Shown here in pieces: positions 4,551 through 5,257 of a stretch of DNA of 5,257 nucleotides; positions within the stretch are counted from its first letter, which is position 1, and the number at the start of each line of letters is the position of its first letter. The DNA lies in contig MGIZ01000045.1 of assembly GCA_001794015.1 (NCBI GenBank), forward strand, positions 1 through 5,257, written 5' to 3'. Source of the stretch: Candidatus Yanofskybacteria bacterium RIFCSPHIGHO2_01_FULL_39_8b. Its GTDB lineage: Bacteria; Patescibacteriota; Minisyncoccia; 2-02-FULL-40-12; GWA2-44-9. A model generated the notes under the pieces. That model saw only the letters and a program-made list of their open reading frames with translations. It searched no databases and was not told the DNA's origin. The position numbers were made by a program, and so were the translations under genes.

Positions 4551-4919
4551 ATGACTACTCGATCTGAATTTGGAACCTGGGCTGAATATTACGTCGCACA
4601 ATACCTTGAATCAAAAGGTTATACAGTTATTGAGAAAAACTACAGGAAAAAATGGGGAGAAATAGATATTATCGCTCAAAAAGAGGGGATTTTGATTTTT
4701 GTCGAAGTTAAGGCAAACAAAAAAGAAATTCCTGGTTTCGAGCCGGAAAACAGGATAAATCCCGAGAAGTTGAGAAGATTAAACCGAGCTATTCAAACCT
4801 ATATAGTTTCGAAAAAATACCCCGATGATCAAAAACAACAAATTGATGTTATCTCACTTACTCTTGACCGAGACAGGGGAGTGGCTAAAATAAAACACTT
4901 TAAGAATATTGAAGTTTAA
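4551..4919 (+). CDS. yraN: YraN/UPF0102 family nuclease-fold protein
   Basis: The 122-aa product has the YraN/UPF0102 signature. EFGTWAEYYVAQYLESKGY (6-24) is followed by NYRKKWGEIDIIAQKEG (30-46) and ILIFVEVKANK (47-57), then PENRINPEKLRRLNRAIQTYI (65-85). Glu12, Asp39, Glu52 and Lys54 form the expected PD-(D/E)xK-type active-site set, so the protein resembles Holliday-junction-resolvase and endonuclease folds. The cellular role of the family is not firmly established. ATG 4551 is chosen because homology starts there; an in-frame TTG at 4497 would add 18 unrelated residues overlapping the divergent promoter. No Shine-Dalgarno is evident. Its 3' end contains a good promoter for the RNA that follows. 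Confidence 0.93.
   Translation: MTTRSEFGTWAEYYVAQYLESKGYTVIEKNYRKKWGEIDIIAQKEGILIFVEVKANKKEIPGFEPENRINPEKLRRLNRAIQTYIVSKKYPDDQKQQIDVISLTLDRDRGVAKIKHFKNIEV
4864..4891 (+). promoter_or_regulatory. Promoter inside the end of yraN, TTGACC-16-TAAAAT
   Basis: TTGACC (4864-4869) and TAAAAT (4886-4891), each 5 of 6 matches, are 16 bp apart and predict a start near 4898, about 24 bases before the rod-shaped RNA. The next element downstream is an RNA, not a gene, which fits a dedicated small-RNA promoter. Confidence 0.45.
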
Positions 4920-4921
4920 TC

Positions 4922-5126
4922 GCGGGCCCATCCTCATTTTTTGATCTACTTTATTTCTTCGGACAAATGCTTGAATTGACCTCAATTCGGTTAACAAATT
5001 TGAGCCTCGTCGCAAAACCTTCCCTCAAATTTGTTGAATAACCGAATTATCAGTCAATTCAAGCATTGTGTTGCCCTCGAAAAAAGACGGTCTGCAAAAT
5101 GAGGGTGGGCCCGCTCCAGTTTTTTT
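4922..5126 (+). ncRNA. 6S-like rod-shaped RNA with central bubble
   Basis: Bases 4922-5114 fold into one long hairpin. The closing stem is 19 bp (4922-4940/5096-5114) with one U.G pair at 4931/5105 that is valid only for a plus-strand RNA. A large central bubble follows (25 nt on the 5' side, 28 nt on the 3' side). The upper rod has stems of 15 bp (4966-4980/5053-5067), 10 bp (4984-4993/5039-5048) and 11 bp (4994-5004/5024-5034) and a 19-nt loop. A T-run (5120-5126) follows the closing stem. About 190 nt with a closing stem, large bubble and long apical rod is the architecture of 6S RNA, which mimics an open promoter and binds the housekeeping RNA polymerase. The assignment rests on shape, size, promoter and terminator, not on sequence match. 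A miniature inverted-repeat element is the alternative, but no flanking duplication is evident. Confidence 0.5.
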
Positions 5127-5215
5127 AATTAAAAAATGAGCCAAGCTCTATTAAATTTATCTCTATCCGCAGTCAAGGAAATGGCCGAAAACTAAAAAGG
5201 ATTTACTCAATAATC

Positions 5216-5257
5216 ACGAGGTCGAGCGCCGAGTCCCGCCTTGACGGGATGAGGAGG
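5216..5257 (+). ncRNA. rnpB: Possible 5' end of RNase P RNA, cut by the window edge
   Basis: ACGAGGTCGAGCGCCGAG is followed by a TCCCG/CGGGA hairpin (5234-5238/5245-5249) and then GATGAGGAGG at the window end. Many type A RNase P RNAs open this way: a GGTCG-GCGC segment, a short P3 hairpin, and then the near-universal GAGGAAAGTCC core. The decisive core would lie just beyond the last base, so this is a suggestion only. Confidence 0.3.

Noticed and set aside
4922..5114. Miniature inverted-repeat transposable element
   Set aside because: No flanking target duplication is seen, the arms are interrupted by a large bubble, and the U.G pair, promoter and T-run favour a transcribed RNA. Not fully excluded without a genome-wide copy count.
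5136..5195. 19-codon open frame MSQALLNLSL...
   Set aside because: Too short, without a ribosome site, and directly after the RNA T-run; no independent support.
1..5257. CRISPR array or insertion sequence
   Set aside because: No evenly spaced direct repeats, no transposase-like coding sequence and no terminal inverted repeats with target duplication were found.

Overview
The window looks like a low-GC bacterial chromosome segment, most likely from the Candidate Phyla Radiation (Patescibacteria). This is inferred from gene style, not proven. The genes are compact, two starts are apparent TTG, Shine-Dalgarno sequences are mostly weak or absent, the TraR/DksA-like protein lacks its zinc finger, and the membrane-anchored LysM/M23 peptidase has the NGVDIA...CGTPIYAAA wording that I associate with that group.

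Layout. Bases 1-300 hold no convincing gene. They are AT-rich, with one perfect and one near-perfect DnaA box in opposite orientations, at least seven GTGAC/GTCAC elements (several as TTGGTGAC), a perfect 15-bp-arm inverted repeat, and a good sigma70-type promoter at the right edge. Bases 354-479 encode a strongly predicted RNA: an uninterrupted 24-bp helix with five G.U pairs, then a terminator-like hairpin with a T-rich tail. Next come a 90-aa TraR/DksA-like coiled-coil protein (514-786) and a full-length YifB/ComM AAA+ ATPase (820-2382). Across a bidirectional terminator lies a convergent pair of overlapping small genes on the minus strand: a ribbon-helix-helix-like protein (2682-2870) and an unrecognised 77-aa protein (2455-2688). 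Bases 2871-3243 are gene-free but structured. A minus-strand LysM-LysM-M23 envelope peptidase (3244-4428) is divergent from a plus-strand YraN/UPF0102 gene (4551-4919). The last 338 bases carry no gene of usable size. They hold a 193-nt rod-shaped RNA hairpin with a large central bubble and a T-run, resembling 6S RNA, and then what may be the first bases of an RNase P RNA cut by the window edge.

How it fits together. Three 16-bp palindromes of the form TGTTCCGcgcGGAACA (one inside yifB, two flanking the small-gene pair) are close to the ParB-binding parS consensus TGTTnCACGTGnAACA. With the DnaA boxes and GTGAC repeats, this suggests an origin-proximal region: replication initiation near 1-300 and centromere-like sites 2-3 kb away. 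That is the most interesting reading of the window but remains an inference, because dnaA, parA and parB are not present here. The protein genes are ordinary housekeeping types: DNA uptake or recombination helicase (ComM), a nuclease-fold protein (YraN) and a cell-wall hydrolase. The unusual content lies in the gene-free stretches, which carry up to four candidate structured RNAs.
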